64,000 nucleotides of DNA, taken from assembly GCA_002439085.1 (NCBI GenBank), contig DJSW01000009.1, positions 52,292 to 116,291 on the forward strand, given 5' to 3'. The notes beneath the pieces were generated by a model. The model was not told the DNA's origin, searched no databases, and worked only from the letters and a program-made list of their open reading frames with translations. The DNA is from Alphaproteobacteria bacterium UBA6324. Lineage in GTDB: Bacteria; Pseudomonadota; Alphaproteobacteria; CAAGCB01; CAG-977. The position numbers and the translations under genes are program-made. Shown piece by piece: positions 49,743 through 58,931 of this stretch (position 1 is its first letter; each line of letters opens with the position of its first letter).

Positions 49743-51650
49743 GTGAGTAAAAATTTATTGGTTTGGCTGATTGCCGGCTTTCTGTTGTTCAGCCTGTTCG
49801 GCGCGTTCCAAAACGGCGGCGCGGGGAAAAACCGCACGGTTCTGGCTTTTTCCGAATTCACGCAACAGGTGCGCGACGGCAAAGTGCGCGAAGTCGTCAT
49901 GCAGGGCAACAAAATCGCCGGCGTTTCGACGGACGGACGCAAATTCGCGCTGTATGCGCCCGACGACGCTGGGTTGGTTGACAAGCTGTTGGAAAAGGAT
50001 GTCCGCGTCACCGCCGTTCCGCCCGAAAGCGAAGATTCTTTCTGGGGCGGCCTGCTGTACTGGCTGCCGTTCATCCTGTTTCTGGGCGTGTGGATTTTCT
50101 TTATGCGCCAGATGTCCGCCGGCAACGGCAAGGCGATGAACTTCGGCAAATCGCGCGCCCGTATGCTGGAGGGGCAGGGCAAGGTCACGTTCGCCGACGT
50201 GGCCGGCATCGACGAAGCCAAAGAGGATTTGGTTGAAATCGTCGATTATTTGAAAGACCCCGCCCGTTTCCAACGCTTGGGCGGCAAAATCCCCCGCGGC
50301 GTTCTGCTGGTCGGCCCCCCCGGAACGGGCAAGACGCTGTTGGCCAAAGCCGTCGCGGGCGAGGCGGACGTGCCGTTCTTTACCATTTCCGGTTCGGATT
50401 TCGTTGAAATGTTCGTCGGCGTCGGCGCGTCGCGCGTCCGCGATATGTTTGATCAGGCGAAAAAACACGCGCCGTGTCTGGTCTTTATCGACGAAATCGA
50501 CGCGGTCGGGCGTCACCGCGGCGCGGGATTGGGCGGCGGCAACGACGAACGCGAACAGACGTTGAATCAGCTGTTAGTGGAAATGGACGGTTTCGACACG
50601 GACGAAGCGGTCATTTTGATCGCGGCGACGAACCGCCCCGACGTGCTTGACCCCGCTTTGCTGCGCCCCGGCCGTTTCGACCGGCAGGTCGTCGTGCCGA
50701 ACCCCGATTTGGCGGGACGCGAGAAAATCCTTGCCGTTCATATGAAAAAAAGCCCGATGGGCCCCGATGTCGATATCAAAAAAATCGCGCGCGGCACCCC
50801 CGGATTTTCGGGCGCTGATCTGGCGAATCTGGTCAACGAAGCCGCTTTGCTGGCGGCGCGGCGCAACAAACGCGTCGTGACGATGGCGGAATTTGAATAC
50901 GCCAAGGACAAGGTGATGATGGGCGCGGAACGCAAATCCCACATCATGACCGAGGACGACAAGAAAATGACCGCCTATCACGAAGCCGGCCACGCCCTGA
51001 TGATTCTGGAATCGCCCCATTCCGACCCGCTACACAAAGTCACGATCATTCCGCGCGGGCGGGCGTTGGGTGTCACGATGTCCCTGCCGACGGACGACAA
51101 GGATTCGCGTTCCTACATTTATTTGAAAGAGCGCATGGGCATCTGTTTCGGCGGCCGCGTGGCCGAGGAAATGATTTTCGGCGCGGACAACGTATCCACC
51201 GGCGCGTCGCAGGACATCCGCGTGGCGACGAACATCGCGCGCAACATGGTCACGCAGTGGGGTATGAACAAAAACATCGGTCCCGTCGCGATCGAAGAAC
51301 CCGACGGCGAAGTGTTCCTCGGCTATTCGATTTCGCAGCGCAAAAACGTGTCCGAAGAGTTGGCCGCGAAAGTCGATGCGGAAATCAAGGAGCTGATTGA
51401 CGAAGCCTATCGCACCTGTCAACGCGTTTTGCATGACAAACGCGACGCGCTGGAAAGCATCGCGCAGGGGCTGCTGGAATATGAAACGCTGACGGCGGAC
51501 GAAGTCAACGCCTTGATCCGCGGCGAAAAAATCACCCGCGAAGAGGAGGGCGTCCACGTTTCCGTGCGTTCGACCGTGCCGATCACGGACGACGCGGAAC
51601 CGGCCGGAACGGACGGCGGAAATTCCGGCGGCGATGAACCGCAGGAATAG
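49743..51650 (+). CDS. ftsH: ATP-dependent zinc metalloprotease FtsH
   Basis: This is a membrane-anchored AAA+ protease for membrane and soluble proteins. It has an N-terminal helix (NLLVWLIAGFLLFSLFG), a periplasmic domain, a second helix (LLYWLPFILFLGVWIFF), Walker A GPPGTGKT at 191-198, Walker B VFIDEIDAVG, the second region of homology with GRFDRQVVVPNPD, and zinc motif HEAGH at 413-417. Start choice: GTG at 49743 gives MSKNLLVWL, typical for FtsH, with AAGG 8 nt upstream; ATG at 49710 inside tilS is an alternative. Confidence 0.95.
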   Translation: MSKNLLVWLIAGFLLFSLFGAFQNGGAGKNRTVLAFSEFTQQVRDGKVREVVMQGNKIAGVSTDGRKFALYAPDDAGLVDKLLEKDVRVTAVPPESEDSFWGGLLYWLPFILFLGVWIFFMRQMSAGNGKAMNFGKSRARMLEGQGKVTFADVAGIDEAKEDLVEIVDYLKDPARFQRLGGKIPRGVLLVGPPGTGKTLLAKAVAGEADVPFFTISGSDFVEMFVGVGASRVRDMFDQAKKHAPCLVFIDEIDAVGRHRGAGLGGGNDEREQTLNQLLVEMDGFDTDEAVILIAATNRPDVLDPALLRPGRFDRQVVVPNPDLAGREKILAVHMKKSPMGPDVDIKKIARGTPGFSGADLANLVNEAALLAARRNKRVVTMAEFEYAKDKVMMGAERKSHIMTEDDKKMTAYHEAGHALMILESPHSDPLHKVTIIPRGRALGVTMSLPTDDKDSRSYIYLKERMGICFGGRVAEEMIFGADNVSTGASQDIRVATNIARNMVTQWGMNKNIGPVAIEEPDGEVFLGYSISQRKNVSEELAAKVDAEIKELIDEAYRTCQRVLHDKRDALESIAQGLLEYETLTADEVNALIRGEKITREEEGVHVSVRSTVPITDDAEPAGTDGGNSGGDEPQE

Positions 51651-51758
51651 CCTTTCGTATGGTTTCGTAACAGAATGTGTATTGAACGTCCCGTCGGATT
51701 TGGTAAAACGAAACGGCGGGACATCACCGTTTAAACGGATTATTTTAAGGAGCTTGAC

Positions 51759-53138
51759 ATGGCGGTAAGAAAACTTTTCGGAACGGACGGCGTTCGCGGC
51801 AAAGCGAACCAATACCCGATGACGGCGGAAATCGCGCTGAAACTGGGGATCGCGGCGGGGTCTTTGTTCAAACGCGGCGACCACCGCCGGCAGGTCGTCA
51901 TCGGCAAAGACACGCGCCTGTCGGGCTATATGATCGAAACGGCGCTGACGGCCGGATTTACGGCGGTCGGCATGGACGTTTTGCTGTTGGGGCCGATGCC
52001 CACGCCCGCGGTGGCGATGCTGACCCGTTCGATGCGCGCCGATCTGGGCGTCGTCATTTCCGCGTCGCACAACCCGTACGAGGACAACGGCATTAAATTC
52101 TTCGGTCCCGACGGGTACAAGCTGTCCGACGAAATGGAATTGGAAATCGAGGAACGCGTGTTCGGCGACACAAAGGATTGTTTGGCGCCGTCGTCGCAGA
52201 TCGGTCAGGCGCGGCGTTTGGACGACGCGGTCGGCCGTTACATCGAATACGCGAAAAACACGTTTCCGCGCGGCAAACGTCTGGACGGGCTGAAAGTCGT
52301 TCTGGACTGCGCGAACGGCGCGTCCTACCGCGTCGCGCCGACGGTTCTGTACGAATTGGGGGCGGAGGTCGTCGCGATCAGCGTCGATCCCGACGGACGC
52401 AACATCAACGCCGATTGCGGCGCTTTGCACACCGATAAAATGTGCGAACAGGTCGTCAAACAGGGGGCGGACATCGGCATCGCTTTGGACGGCGACGCCG
52501 ACCGGCTGATCGTTTGCGACGAAAAGGGGCAAGTGATCGACGGCGACCAGATTTTGGCGCTGGTCAGCCGCGAATGGAAAGAATCCGGCATTCTGAAAGG
52601 CAACGGCGTCGTCACGACCGTGATGTCGAATCTGGGGCTGGAAAGATACTTGAAAGCCAACGGCCTGAAGCACATCCGCACGCAGGTCGGCGACCGTTAC
52701 GTCGTCGAACGGATGCGGGCGGACGGCTACAATCTGGGCGGCGAACAATCCGGTCACCTGATTTTGGGCGAACATTCGACGACGGGCGACGGGCTGGTCG
52801 CCGCGTTGCAGGTTTGCGCCGCCGTCGTCAAGGAAAGAAAGCCCGTCAGCCGGGTCATGCACTTGTTCGAGCCCGTGCCGCAGCTGTTGAAAAACGTGCG
52901 CCTGTCCGATCGCGCGTTGGCGCGGGCGGCGCTGGACAGCGAAAACGTCAAGATCGCGATCGACAAAACGGAACGCGCGTTGGGCGACAACGGGCGGCTG
53001 CTGATCCGTCCGTCCGGCACGGAACCGCTGATCCGCATTATGCTGGAGGGCGAAGACCAAGCCCAAATCGCCGCGATGGCCGAAGAAATCGCGCAGGCTT
53101 TGATCGGCGAAGTCAAAGCGTTGGAAGCGCATCTGTGA
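51759..53138 (+). CDS. glmM: Phosphoglucosamine mutase
   Basis: GlmM converts glucosamine-6-phosphate to glucosamine-1-phosphate for UDP-GlcNAc. The 459-residue protein shows the N terminus FGTDGVRGKAN, the phosphoserine loop VISASHNPYEDNGIKFF (Ser about 102), the metal loop GDADR, and the phosphate loop LLIRPSGTEPLIR. ATG at 51759 has TAAGGAG. It follows ftsH as in many proteobacteria. Confidence 0.96.
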   Translation: MAVRKLFGTDGVRGKANQYPMTAEIALKLGIAAGSLFKRGDHRRQVVIGKDTRLSGYMIETALTAGFTAVGMDVLLLGPMPTPAVAMLTRSMRADLGVVISASHNPYEDNGIKFFGPDGYKLSDEMELEIEERVFGDTKDCLAPSSQIGQARRLDDAVGRYIEYAKNTFPRGKRLDGLKVVLDCANGASYRVAPTVLYELGAEVVAISVDPDGRNINADCGALHTDKMCEQVVKQGADIGIALDGDADRLIVCDEKGQVIDGDQILALVSREWKESGILKGNGVVTTVMSNLGLERYLKANGLKHIRTQVGDRYVVERMRADGYNLGGEQSGHLILGEHSTTGDGLVAALQVCAAVVKERKPVSRVMHLFEPVPQLLKNVRLSDRALARAALDSENVKIAIDKTERALGDNGRLLIRPSGTEPLIRIMLEGEDQAQIAAMAEEIAQALIGEVKALEAHL

Positions 53139-53153
53139 TTTGAAAAGGGGAAT

Positions 53154-54308
53154 ATGAAAATGCAAAAGCCCGTTGAAAAACCGAATTGCCCGAACTTTTC
53201 GTCGGGGCCTTGCGCCAAACGGCCGGGGTGGACGCCCGACGTTTTGAACACGAACGTTTTGGGGCGGTCGCACCGTTCCGTTTTGGGGCGTTCGCGCCTG
53301 AAACTGGCGATTGATTTGATGAAAGAGGTTTTGGGCGTTCCCGAAGCCTACCGCGTCGGCATCATGCCCGCGTCGGATACGGGGGCGGTCGAAGCGGCAC
53401 TGTGGTCTTTGCTGGGCGCGCGCGGCATTGATATGTTTTCGTGGGAAACGTTCGGCAAAGGGTGGGTGACGGATGTCGTCAAACAGCTGAAACTGACCGA
53501 CGTGCGCGTGTTTGACGCCCCTTACGGTCGGTTGCCCGACCTGTCGCAAGCCGACAAAGACCGCGATATCGTGTTCGCGTGGAACGGCACAACATCGGGC
53601 GTTTGCGCGCCGAACGGCGATTGGATCGCGGCGGACAGGACGGGGCTGACGATTTGCGACGCGACCTCGGCCGCTTTTGCGATGGATCTGCCGTGGGAAA
53701 AGCTGGATGTCGTGACGTTTTCGTGGCAAAAAGCGTTGGGCGGCGAAGCGGCGCACGGCGTCCTGATCCTCAGCCCGCGGGCGGTCGAACGGCTGGAAAG
53801 CTACACGCCCGCGTGGCCGATGCCGAAAATTTTCCGCATGACGGCGAACGGCAAGCTGAACGAAGGCATTTTTGTCGGCGATACGATCAACACGCCGTCC
53901 ATGATGTGCGTCGAAGACGTGATCGACGCGCTGAATTGGGCTAAATCCGTCGGCGGTTTGCGCGGCATGATCGCCCGCAGCCGCGCGAATTTCGACGTTT
54001 TGGCGGATTTCGTCGCGCGTTCGGATTGGGCGGAGTTTCTGGCGCGCGAACCTGAATACCGTTCCAACACGTCGGTTTGCCTGTCGATCAAAGCGGATTG
54101 GTTCAAACGGAAATCGCCCGAAGAGCAAAAGGAAACCGTGAAGAAAATGGTCAAACTGCTGGGCGACGAAGGCGTCGCGTTCGATTGCAACGCGTACAAG
54201 GACGCGCCCGCTGGGTTGCGTTTCTGGTGCGGCACGACGGTTGAAACGGACGACGTGAAAAAACTGTGTCCGTGGCTGGATTGGGCGTACGAACAGATCA
54301 AAGAATAG
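53154..54308 (+). CDS. serC: Phosphoserine aminotransferase
   Basis: SerC is a PLP enzyme that makes phosphoserine from 3-phosphohydroxypyruvate. The 384-residue protein starts with PNCPNFSSGPCAKRPGW, has SHRSVLGRS, and the PLP lysine in FSWQKALGGEAAHG (about 194). It belongs to the longer alphaproteobacterial SerC type. ATG at 53154 follows AAAAGGGG, 15 bp after glmM; a terminator follows. The partner serA is not nearby. Confidence 0.92.
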   Translation: MKMQKPVEKPNCPNFSSGPCAKRPGWTPDVLNTNVLGRSHRSVLGRSRLKLAIDLMKEVLGVPEAYRVGIMPASDTGAVEAALWSLLGARGIDMFSWETFGKGWVTDVVKQLKLTDVRVFDAPYGRLPDLSQADKDRDIVFAWNGTTSGVCAPNGDWIAADRTGLTICDATSAAFAMDLPWEKLDVVTFSWQKALGGEAAHGVLILSPRAVERLESYTPAWPMPKIFRMTANGKLNEGIFVGDTINTPSMMCVEDVIDALNWAKSVGGLRGMIARSRANFDVLADFVARSDWAEFLAREPEYRSNTSVCLSIKADWFKRKSPEEQKETVKKMVKLLGDEGVAFDCNAYKDAPAGLRFWCGTTVETDDVKKLCPWLDWAYEQIKE

Positions 54309-54324
54309 TAGCAACAACATCACA

Positions 54325-54355
54325 AATCCCCCGATCGTAAAATCGGGGGATTTTC
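54325..54355 (+). terminator. Intrinsic terminator after serC
   Basis: A perfect 12-bp stem (54325-54336 with 54343-54354) with T residues, 16 bp past the stop. Confidence 0.87.
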
Positions 54356-54445
54356 GTATTCGGAAAAACGCGCGCCGGCCAAGAGGGGGAACTTTGTGAA
54401 CAAACGGGCGTAAAAAGAAAAGGGCGGATAAAAAAAACGGATATG

Positions 54446-54476
54446 AAAAAGGCGGGGGAAAATCCTCCGCCTTTTT
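54446..54476 (-). terminator. Terminator for the Cys-rich repeat gene
   Basis: AAAAAGGCGG and CCGCCTTTTT form a long stem; the A-run gives a T-run on the minus strand, 18 bp after the stop at 54494. Confidence 0.75.
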
Positions 54477-54493
54477 GGATTTGTGTCGTTAAA

Positions 54494-55570
54494 TCAGTTC
54501 TGGATCGCCGTCTGGCAGGTGTAGTTCGTTCCCTGAACCAGATATTGGATATCCCAACCGGTGGTACAATCGTAACCGCAGGATTTCGGATATTTCGTGC
54601 AAACCAGTTCCTGACCGTTGTTTTTTTCACCCGGACGGTCATAGTAGAAGCCGCTGCCGCACAACCGGACGCAATCGGCGTTCTTGCCGGTTTGAATCGC
54701 GGTCTGGCAGGTGTAGTTCGTTCCGTTCACCAGATAGTCGATATCCCAACCGACCGTGCACCCGTAACCGCAGGACAGCGGGTATTTCGTGCAAACGATT
54801 TCCTTGCCGCCGTTTTTCAGGCCGGAACGCGCGCCGGCGAATCCTTGGCCGCAGTGTTTGACGCAAGCCGCGTCGGACATATCACCGCTATCGTCGCCGG
54901 TTTGAATCGCGGTTTGGCAGGTGTAGTTCGTGCCGTTCACCAGATAATCGATGTCCCAGCCGGTGGTGCAGCCGTAACCGCAGGATTTCGGATACCGCGT
55001 GCAAACGATTTCCTTGCCGCCGTTTTTCAATCCGGAACGCGCGCCGGCGAATCCTTGACCGCAGTATTTGACACAGGCCGCGTCGGACATCGGATCGCTT
55101 TCGTCGCTGGATTGAATTGCGGTCTGGCAGGTGTAGTTCGTGCCGTTCACCAGATATTTGATATCCCAACCGGTGGTGCAACCGTAACCGCAGGATTTCG
55201 GATATTTCGTGCAAACCAGCTCCTGACCGTTGTTTTTAGCCCCCGGACGGTCGTAGTAGAAACCGTCGCCGCAGTTCCGAACGCATTCCGCGTCTTGATC
55301 TATAGGAGTGGGAATGTATTCGCATTTGTTGTCAACTAGCTTGTAACCGCCGGCGCACGCGGAACAGATTCCCGATGTCGTATCGCAGGAAATACAGTGT
55401 GCGCAACAGGATTTCGAAATGGTCGCTTTCGCCGACACTGCCGATATCGACCCCGTCGCACGGGTGGAAACCTCGGCGCTGCGCCCCAGTTTCACCGCCT
55501 TGGCCGACGCTTGACCCGCCCATACGGTCAAAGCCAGCAGGCTGATACAGAATAAAACCTTTTTCATCAT
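54494..55570 (-). CDS. Secreted Cys-rich protein with four ~70-residue repeats
   Basis: Family not recognised. The 358-residue protein has a signal peptide (about 1-23, ending ASA), a Cys-rich section (55-83, with CCAHCISC and CSACAGGYKLVDNKC), and four repeats starting near residues 94, 163, 233 and 299. Each has six Cys: CVxxCG, VCTKYP, SCGYGC, YTCQTAIQ. Repeats 2 and 3 share FAGARSGLKNGG; repeats 1 and 4 share FYYDRPG and KNNGQE. The spacing is 70, 70 and 64 residues. Even Cys number per repeat suggests disulfides and an extracytoplasmic role such as adhesion. ATG at 55570 is near GAGAGGA. Confidence 0.85.
   Translation of the reverse strand: MMKKVLFCISLLALTVWAGQASAKAVKLGRSAEVSTRATGSISAVSAKATISKSCCAHCISCDTTSGICSACAGGYKLVDNKCEYIPTPIDQDAECVRNCGDGFYYDRPGAKNNGQELVCTKYPKSCGYGCTTGWDIKYLVNGTNYTCQTAIQSSDESDPMSDAACVKYCGQGFAGARSGLKNGGKEIVCTRYPKSCGYGCTTGWDIDYLVNGTNYTCQTAIQTGDDSGDMSDAACVKHCGQGFAGARSGLKNGGKEIVCTKYPLSCGYGCTVGWDIDYLVNGTNYTCQTAIQTGKNADCVRLCGSGFYYDRPGEKNNGQELVCTKYPKSCGYDCTTGWDIQYLVQGTNYTCQTAIQN
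54497..55291 (-). repeat. Four tandem 192-210-bp coding repeats
   Basis: The repeats in the Cys-rich gene are nearly identical at DNA level (for example the segment for GTNYTCQTAIQ four times). Such arrays change copy number by recombination. Confidence 0.9.
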
Positions 55571-55860
55571 GAGAATCCTCTCCGCTAATGAAATTGAACC
55601 TTACACCCTCATATTAACCGTTTTGGGCGCGAAATATCAATGAAAATCGGATTTTTAGATGGGGTGGATAACTTAAAATAATAAAATCAATATGTTGCAG
55701 TCTTAATAAAAACAGATAAAATCAATTTTACCCGTCATCGGAATCGGAAAATTTTTCGTTTCTATGCGATTTGTCACAGGGATGCGCCGCAAGACACAAC
55801 CGGAAAGAGGGTTCACACGGATTTGGAAATGTGCGATAAATCAACAAAAGCGGAGGTGCT

Positions 55861-58248
55861 ATGAAAAAACAGGTTTTCGATATCACGGGGATGAGCTGTT
55901 CCGCCTGTTCCGCGCGCGTCGGCAAAGTCGTCGGGGCATTGCGGGGCGTCGCGGACGTTTCGGTCAACCTGTTGAAAAACAATATGACCGTTCGATACGA
56001 CGACGCGGTTTTGACGGCCGGCGCGATCGCCGCCGCCGTGCGAAAGGCCGGTTACGGCGCGTCGCCCGCCGCGGCCGGATCGCGCGCGCAAACGCAAACG
56101 GACGGATTGAAACAGCGGCTGATCCTGTCTTTTGTTTTTATGTCCGGCGTGCTGGCGTGTTCCATGGGCGGCGCGGTCGCCGACCCGTTCGCGTCCGGCT
56201 GCGCGCAGGCTTTTTTCACCGCTTTGACGGTTTGGGTCAACCGCGGCTGTTTCATCAAAGGGTTCGCAACGCTTTTCCGCGGCGCGCCGAACATGGATTC
56301 CCTGATCGCTTTGGGGGCGACGGCGGCGGTCGTTTACAGCGCGTGCGTCCTGTGCCTGACGGGGGGCGAGGGCGATCTGTATTTTGAATCGGCCGCGATG
56401 GTATTGACGCTGATCACGTTGGGGCGGTATCTGGAATCCCGCGCCAAGGGAAAAACGGCGGCCGCGATTGAAAAGCTGTTGACTTTGGCGCCGCAAACGG
56501 CTGTCGTCGTCCGCAACGGCGCGGAACGGACGATTCCGGCGTCCGAACTGAAAACCGGCGATCTGATCGTGGTCAAGGCGGGGGACAAAATCGCCGCGGA
56601 CGGGGAAATTGTTGAAGGATGCGGCGTTTTGGACGAATCGGCGATGACGGGGGAAAGCGCGCCCGTTTCCAAAAAGGCGGGCGACACCGTTTTGGCCGCC
56701 GCCGTCGCCGTGTCGGGACATTTCGTGATGCGCGCGCGGCAAGTCGGTTCGGACACGGTTCTGGCGCAGATCGTCCGACTGGTGGACGAAGCCACATCGT
56801 CCAAAGCGCCGATCGCGCGTCTGGCCGATAAAATCAGCGGCGTGTTCGTTCCTTTCGTCATCATCGCGGCGGCGCTGACGGCCGCGGTCTGGCTGTTGTC
56901 GGGGGCGGCGGCGGGGTTCGCCGTGTCCGCGGGCGTTTCCGTGCTGGTCGTTTCGTGTCCGTGCGCGCTGGGGCTGGCGACGCCGACGGCGATCATGGTC
57001 GGCGCGGGACGCGGAGCGGCGCGGGGCGTTTTGTTTAAAACGGCGGCCGCGTTGGAAACGGCGGGACGCGTCACGACGGTCGCGTTGGACAAGACGGGGA
57101 CGCTGACGGCCGGAAAGCCCGCCGTGACGGACGTGGAGGAATTGGACGACCGGCTGGCGGAAACGCTGGCGTCGCTGGAAACGATGTCGGGGCATCCGCT
57201 GGGGCGGGCGGTGATTTCTTGGGCGGCCGGTTTGAACGCCACTGTTTGCAAGGTCGAAAATTTTGAACAAATCGACGGCCAAGGGATTCGCGGCAAAATC
57301 GGCGGAGTTTCCTGTTGCGCCGGAAACGCGCGGATGATGCGGACGGCGGGTGTTGAAAATACGTTGGAACAAACGGCTGAAAAATGGGCGGCATCGGGGC
57401 GGACGCCCGTTTTTTGCGCGGTCGGCGGCAAATTGTTGGGCGCGGTCGGCATCGCCGATCCCGTTAAACCGGATGCGGCGGCGGCTGTCAAAGCGTTGCG
57501 CGCCGCCGGAATCAAAACGGTTATGCTGACGGGGGACAACGCGCGCACGGCGGCGGCTGTGGCGGCGGCGACGGGGGTTGATGACTTTGCCGCGGAAATG
57601 TTGCCGCAGGACAAGGAACGCGAGATCCGCCGTCTGCGCGAACAAGGCGAAACCGTCGCGATGGTCGGGGACGGGATCAACGATTCGCCGGCGTTGGCGC
57701 GGGCGGATGTCGGGTTGGCGGTCGGGTCGGGAACGGACATCGCGGTCGAATCCGCGGATGTCGTGTTGATGAACGGCGATCTGTCGTCCGTCGTTTTCGC
57801 GTTGGAATTGGGGCGCGCCGTTTTGAAAAACATCAAGGAAAACCTGTTCTGGGCGTTCTTTTACAATCTGGTGTGCATTCCCGTGGCGGCGGGCGTTTTC
57901 TATCCCCGTTTCGGCGTTTTGTTCACCCCCGCCGTCGCCGCCGCGGCGATGAGCTTCAGTTCGTTCAGCGTTGTGACAAACGCGCTTCGCCTGCGCCGGT
58001 TCGCGGGCGGTTTACGGGAAAGGAAAAAGCATATGAAAAAAATCGTTGTGATCGAAGGGATGCATTGCGAACATTGCGCCGCCTGCGTTGTCAAAGCTTT
58101 GCGTGCCGTTGACGGCGTGATCGACGCCGCCGTCGATTTGAAAGCGAAAAAGGCCGATGTCGAAACAAACGGCAACGTCGCCGACGAAACGCTGGCCGCC
58201 GCGGTTGACGAAGCGGGGTTCAAAACGGTTTGCGTCACAAACGCGTAA
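55861..58248 (+). CDS. copA: Copper-translocating P-type ATPase with fused CopZ-like C-terminal domain
   Basis: CopA exports Cu(I) from the cytoplasm with ATP. The 795-residue protein has an N-terminal HMA domain with MSCSAC (C13, C16), the membrane CPC in VVSCPCALGLATPT (about 362-375), the phosphorylation site DKTGT, the SGHPLGRAV nucleotide motif, and GDGINDSPAL. After the last helices comes an extra HMA domain with GMHCEHC (C736, C739), which is not part of the usual CopA. An in-frame ATG at 58033 with a strong ribosome binding site precedes it. ATG at 55861 has GGAGG. Cu is inferred from the CPC/HMA type. Confidence 0.93.
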   Translation: MKKQVFDITGMSCSACSARVGKVVGALRGVADVSVNLLKNNMTVRYDDAVLTAGAIAAAVRKAGYGASPAAAGSRAQTQTDGLKQRLILSFVFMSGVLACSMGGAVADPFASGCAQAFFTALTVWVNRGCFIKGFATLFRGAPNMDSLIALGATAAVVYSACVLCLTGGEGDLYFESAAMVLTLITLGRYLESRAKGKTAAAIEKLLTLAPQTAVVVRNGAERTIPASELKTGDLIVVKAGDKIAADGEIVEGCGVLDESAMTGESAPVSKKAGDTVLAAAVAVSGHFVMRARQVGSDTVLAQIVRLVDEATSSKAPIARLADKISGVFVPFVIIAAALTAAVWLLSGAAAGFAVSAGVSVLVVSCPCALGLATPTAIMVGAGRGAARGVLFKTAAALETAGRVTTVALDKTGTLTAGKPAVTDVEELDDRLAETLASLETMSGHPLGRAVISWAAGLNATVCKVENFEQIDGQGIRGKIGGVSCCAGNARMMRTAGVENTLEQTAEKWAASGRTPVFCAVGGKLLGAVGIADPVKPDAAAAVKALRAAGIKTVMLTGDNARTAAAVAAATGVDDFAAEMLPQDKEREIRRLREQGETVAMVGDGINDSPALARADVGLAVGSGTDIAVESADVVLMNGDLSSVVFALELGRAVLKNIKENLFWAFFYNLVCIPVAAGVFYPRFGVLFTPAVAAAAMSFSSFSVVTNALRLRRFAGGLRERKKHMKKIVVIEGMHCEHCAACVVKALRAVDGVIDAAVDLKAKKADVETNGNVADETLAAAVDEAGFKTVCVTNA
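58019..58035 (+). promoter_or_regulatory. Internal ribosome binding site for a CopZ-like product
   Basis: AAAGGAAA at 58019-58026 is followed at good spacing (8 nt from AGGA) by an in-frame ATG at 58033, which would yield a 71-residue protein starting MKKIVVIEGMHCEHC: a complete copper chaperone. Confidence 0.6.
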
Positions 58249-58257
58249 AAAAAAAGC

Positions 58258-58288
58258 TTGACTTAAAGCATACTTTAATCCTTAGGCT
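58258..58288 (+). promoter_or_regulatory. MerR-type promoter with 19-bp spacer upstream of flavodoxin gene
   Basis: TTGACT (58258-58263) and TAGGCT (58283-58288) are separated by 19 bp, and the spacer holds the inverted repeat TTAAAG-4-CTTTAA (58263-58278). Long spacers and such dyads are typical of MerR-family activated promoters. No MerR gene is in the window. Confidence 0.65.
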
Positions 58289-58315
58289 GGAATCACAACC
58301 TTGAAGGAGGCAGTT

Positions 58316-58873
58316 ATGCGTAAACTTTTTTTAACGCTGTTCGGCGCGGTTCTGTCTTTTGCGACGCCCGTTTCCGCGCAAACGGCGCAAGGAGCGGCCA
58401 TGAGCAAACCTAAAATTCTGATCGCGTATTATTCCTACAGCGGCAACACGGCGGCGGTGGCGCGCGCGATTCAAGCGCAAACCGGCGGCGATTTGTATGA
58501 AATCCGTTCGGATCACACCTATCCCGACGCGTACCGTCCGATGACCGAACAGGCCAAAAAGGAAATCGCAAGCGGTTTCCGTCCCGCGATGACCGGCGGG
58601 GTGATCGATGTCACGCCCTATGATGTGGTTTTCATCGGTTCGCCGAACTGGTGGGGGACGGTCGCGCCGCACATCCACAGCTTTTTGGAAAGCGTCAATC
58701 TTTCCGGCAAGCGGGTAATTCCGTTCGTCACGCACGGCGGCGGCGGCGTCCAAAACACGACGCGCGATTTAACGGCGGCGTGCAAAGGATGCGTCGTTGA
58801 ACCGTCCGGCTGGGCGGGATACGGCGCCGGAACGGTCGGTTTGACCGATTGGGTGGCCGGATTGAAGCTGTAA
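58316..58873 (+). CDS. Exported flavodoxin-like protein
   Basis: The 185-residue protein has a signal peptide (about 1-22, ATPVSA) followed by a flavodoxin domain: KILIAYYSYSGNTAAVARAI (FMN phosphate loop) and VVFIGSPNWWGTVAPHIHSFLE. Typical flavodoxins are cytoplasmic, so an exported form is unusual; an internal ATG at 58400 could make a cytoplasmic form. ATG at 58316 has AAGGAGG. Expression probably depends on the MerR-type promoter upstream. It follows copA, but they have separate promoters. Confidence 0.83.
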   Translation: MRKLFLTLFGAVLSFATPVSAQTAQGAAMSKPKILIAYYSYSGNTAAVARAIQAQTGGDLYEIRSDHTYPDAYRPMTEQAKKEIASGFRPAMTGGVIDVTPYDVVFIGSPNWWGTVAPHIHSFLESVNLSGKRVIPFVTHGGGGVQNTTRDLTAACKGCVVEPSGWAGYGAGTVGLTDWVAGLKL

Positions 58874-58931
58874 CAAAAACCGATTGTCGAAAACCGCCGG
58901 CCGGCCGCCAAAGCCCGCCGGCATTTTTGTG

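Noticed and set aside
51030..54323. 1097-codon open frame on the minus strand
   Set aside because: It is antisense to ftsH, glmM and serC, all with clear families; its translation is Arg/His/Gln/Val-rich, the usual mirror of GC-rich codons.
54497..55291. Repeats that could suggest a CRISPR array
   Set aside because: Units are 192-210 bp, in frame and protein-coding without unique spacers.
54443..55339. 298-codon repetitive open frame on the plus strand
   Set aside because: Reverse of the Cys-rich repeat gene. The minus-strand reading has a signal peptide and regular Cys spacing, so that is the real one.
55813..57645. 610-codon open frame on the minus strand
   Set aside because: Antisense to copA, whose P-type ATPase motifs are intact.
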